Shown here piece by piece: positions 6,193 through 7,289 of a stretch of 7,289 bases of DNA. A program made the translations under genes and the position numbers. The stretch covers positions 1 to 7,289 of the forward strand of contig CASEGD010000051.1 of the NCBI GenBank assembly GCA_949287345.1, written 5' to 3'. The notes under the pieces were generated by a model. The model made no database searches. It saw nothing but the letters and a program-made list of their open reading frames with translations, and was not told the DNA's origin. Positions within the stretch are counted from its first letter, which is position 1; every line of letters starts with the position of its first letter. This DNA is from an uncultured Phascolarctobacterium sp. Its GTDB lineage: Bacteria; Bacillota; Negativicutes; Acidaminococcales; Acidaminococcaceae.

Positions 6193-7289
6193 AATGCACG
6201 GCGCGCAATAGTTCGCTCACCGTCGTTAAACCGTTCAGCACCTTGAGCACGCCGTCCTCACGCATGCTTGCCGCGCCAAATTTGCGCGCTTCGTCAAACA
6301 ACACGCTCTCCTGCGTTTCCTTTAAAATAAATTTTTTCAGCTCCGGCAGCACAGGCATAACCTCCTGCAACGCCATGCGCCCCAAATAGCCCGTGCCGCG
6401 GCAATGCTCGCAGCTCACGCCTTTGTACAGCGTTAGTTCCGCACATGCGTCAACATTCAAGTACGCCTTTTCTTCATCGCTTGCCGCATAAGCCGTTTTG
6501 CAGTGCGGGCAAATGCGCCGCACCAAACGCTGTGCCACCACTCCGCGCAAAGCGGATGCCACGAGGAACGGCTCAATGCCCATGTCAATCAGGCGCACTA
6601 CCGCACCGGCAGCACTATTGGTATGCAGCGTGCTTAAAACCAAATGCCCTGTCAGCGCCGCATGGATGGCAGTCTGCGCCGTGTCAAGGTCACGGATTTC
6701 GCCAATCATCATAATGTCAGGGTCCTGCCTTAAAATACTGCGCAAACCGCTTGCAAAAGTCAGCCCCGCCTTTTCGTTCACCGCCACCTGGTTAATGCCG
6801 GCAATGCGGTACTCCACCGGTTCTTCCACCGTCACAATGTTGCGCTCGTCGTTGTTCAGCTCTGTCAGCGTGGCGTACAACGTCGTCGTTTTACCGCTGC
6901 CCGTCTGTCCGGTTAACAGCACAATACCGTTCCCGCCGCTGTACAAACTGCGGTACAACGCTAAATTCTCCGGCGTAAAATCCAGCTCATCCAGCTTCAG
7001 CGCAAAACGCTCGCGGTCTAAAATTCGGATTACCGCCTTCTCACCCAAAATCGTTGGCAGCGTCGATATACGCAAATCCACGCTGCGCCCGTCAAGCTCC
7101 AGCTTAATGCTACCGTCCTGCGGCAAACGCTTTTCGGCAATGTCCATGCCCGCCAGCACCTTAATGCGCGACACCACCGCCTGCATCACCGGCTTCGTCA
7201 GCTGCGCCGCCTCGTACAACACGCCGTCGGTACGCAAACGCACGCGCGCCCCGTCCTCCTCCGGCTCAATATGGATATCGCTTGCGCCG
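6191..7289 (-). CDS. pilB: Type IV pilus assembly ATPase PilB (GspE/PilB family), N-terminus outside the window
   Basis: PilB is the hexameric ATPase that drives pilus extension from the inner face of the membrane. The frame is open to the right edge, so the first visible codon (7288-7286) is internal. The 365 visible residues begin GASDIHIEPEEDGAR, the standard N2-domain motif, and are numbered from there. Then come AEKRLPQDGSI (51-61), Walker A GQTGSGKTTTLY (127-138), Asp box VTVEEPVEY (152-160), Walker B LRQDPDIMMIGEIRD (186-200), and His box TGHLVLSTLHT (213-223). CPHC (260-263) and CEHC (293-296) form the zinc-binding tetracysteine site typical of GspE/PilB, followed by GTGYLGR. Two changes stand out: Gln replaces the usual Pro in Walker A, and Glu replaces Asp in EEPVEY. 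The missing N-terminus probably holds the N1 domain. A secretion GspE is possible, but pilT next door favours PilB. Confidence 0.9.
   Translation of the reverse strand, partial: GASDIHIEPEEDGARVRLRTDGVLYEAAQLTKPVMQAVVSRIKVLAGMDIAEKRLPQDGSIKLELDGRSVDLRISTLPTILGEKAVIRILDRERFALKLDELDFTPENLALYRSLYSGGNGIVLLTGQTGSGKTTTLYATLTELNNDERNIVTVEEPVEYRIAGINQVAVNEKAGLTFASGLRSILRQDPDIMMIGEIRDLDTAQTAIHAALTGHLVLSTLHTNSAAGAVVRLIDMGIEPFLVASALRGVVAQRLVRRICPHCKTAYAASDEEKAYLNVDACAELTLYKGVSCEHCRGTGYLGRMALQEVMPVLPELKKFILKETQESVLFDEARKFGAASMREDGVLKVLNGLTTVSELLRAVH

Noticed and set aside
6192..6194. TTG as the pilT start, giving a 4-nt TTGA overlap with pilB
   Set aside because: There is no Shine-Dalgarno site before it, and it adds four residues not typical of PilT. 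The ATG at 6182 has GAGGTG just upstream and gives the standard N-terminus.
7241..7243. GTG as the pilB start
   Set aside because: The frame continues upstream through GASDIHIEPEEDGAR, a conserved PilB/GspE motif, to the window edge, so this GTG is an internal valine codon.
1..7289. Search by eye for CRISPR repeats, insertion sequence ends, tRNA or rRNA, riboswitches and signs of horizontal transfer
   Set aside because: None was seen. Genes are packed, all large frames match core families, and base composition looks even across the window.

Overview
The window looks like a conserved chromosomal region of a Firmicutes (Bacillota) bacterium. Three things suggest this: the order yicC-remA-gmk-rpoZ-coaBC, a RemA (DUF370) protein, and a bacterial RqcH/NFACT protein encoded next to that cluster, a neighbourhood resembling the Bacillus subtilis yloA to yloI region. 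A PilB-type and a PilT-type ATPase sit beside it. Together with the moderate GC content and frequent TTG starts, this would fit a diderm Firmicute such as a Negativicutes member, but that placement is an inference and is not proved by the sequence.

Layout. Positions 1-3229 hold five closely packed minus-strand genes, transcribed right to left: yicC (endoribonuclease family), remA (DNA-binding regulator), gmk (guanylate kinase), rpoZ (RNA polymerase omega) and coaBC (coenzyme A synthesis, running to the left edge). Gaps between them are 6-24 nt and each gene has its own strong Shine-Dalgarno site, so they very probably form one operon. A 132-nt AT-rich divergent region (3230-3361) separates yicC from rqcH on the plus strand (3362-5098). 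It holds a good minus-strand promoter, a possible plus-strand promoter overlapping it, and a small inverted repeat. rqcH ends at a hairpin (about 5100-5144) with T-runs on both sides. This can serve rqcH and also the converging genes from the right: pilB (6191 to beyond the right edge) and pilT (5142-6182), both on the minus strand.

How the genes fit together. The left operon joins basic nucleotide, cofactor and transcription functions: GDP supply, RNA polymerase assembly, CoA synthesis, RNA turnover and a RemA-type regulator. RqcH acts in ribosome-associated quality control, adding alanine tails to nascent chains stalled on 50S subunits. The right pair encodes the extension (PilB) and retraction (PilT) motors of a type IV pilus or a related machine.

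No mobile element, CRISPR array, tRNA or rRNA was seen, and no stretch above 300 nt lacks a gene. Almost everything is a recognisable core family. I did not find a convincing undescribed system. The best leads are the overlapping divergent promoters, the TTG starts in the left operon, and the motif variants in PilB.
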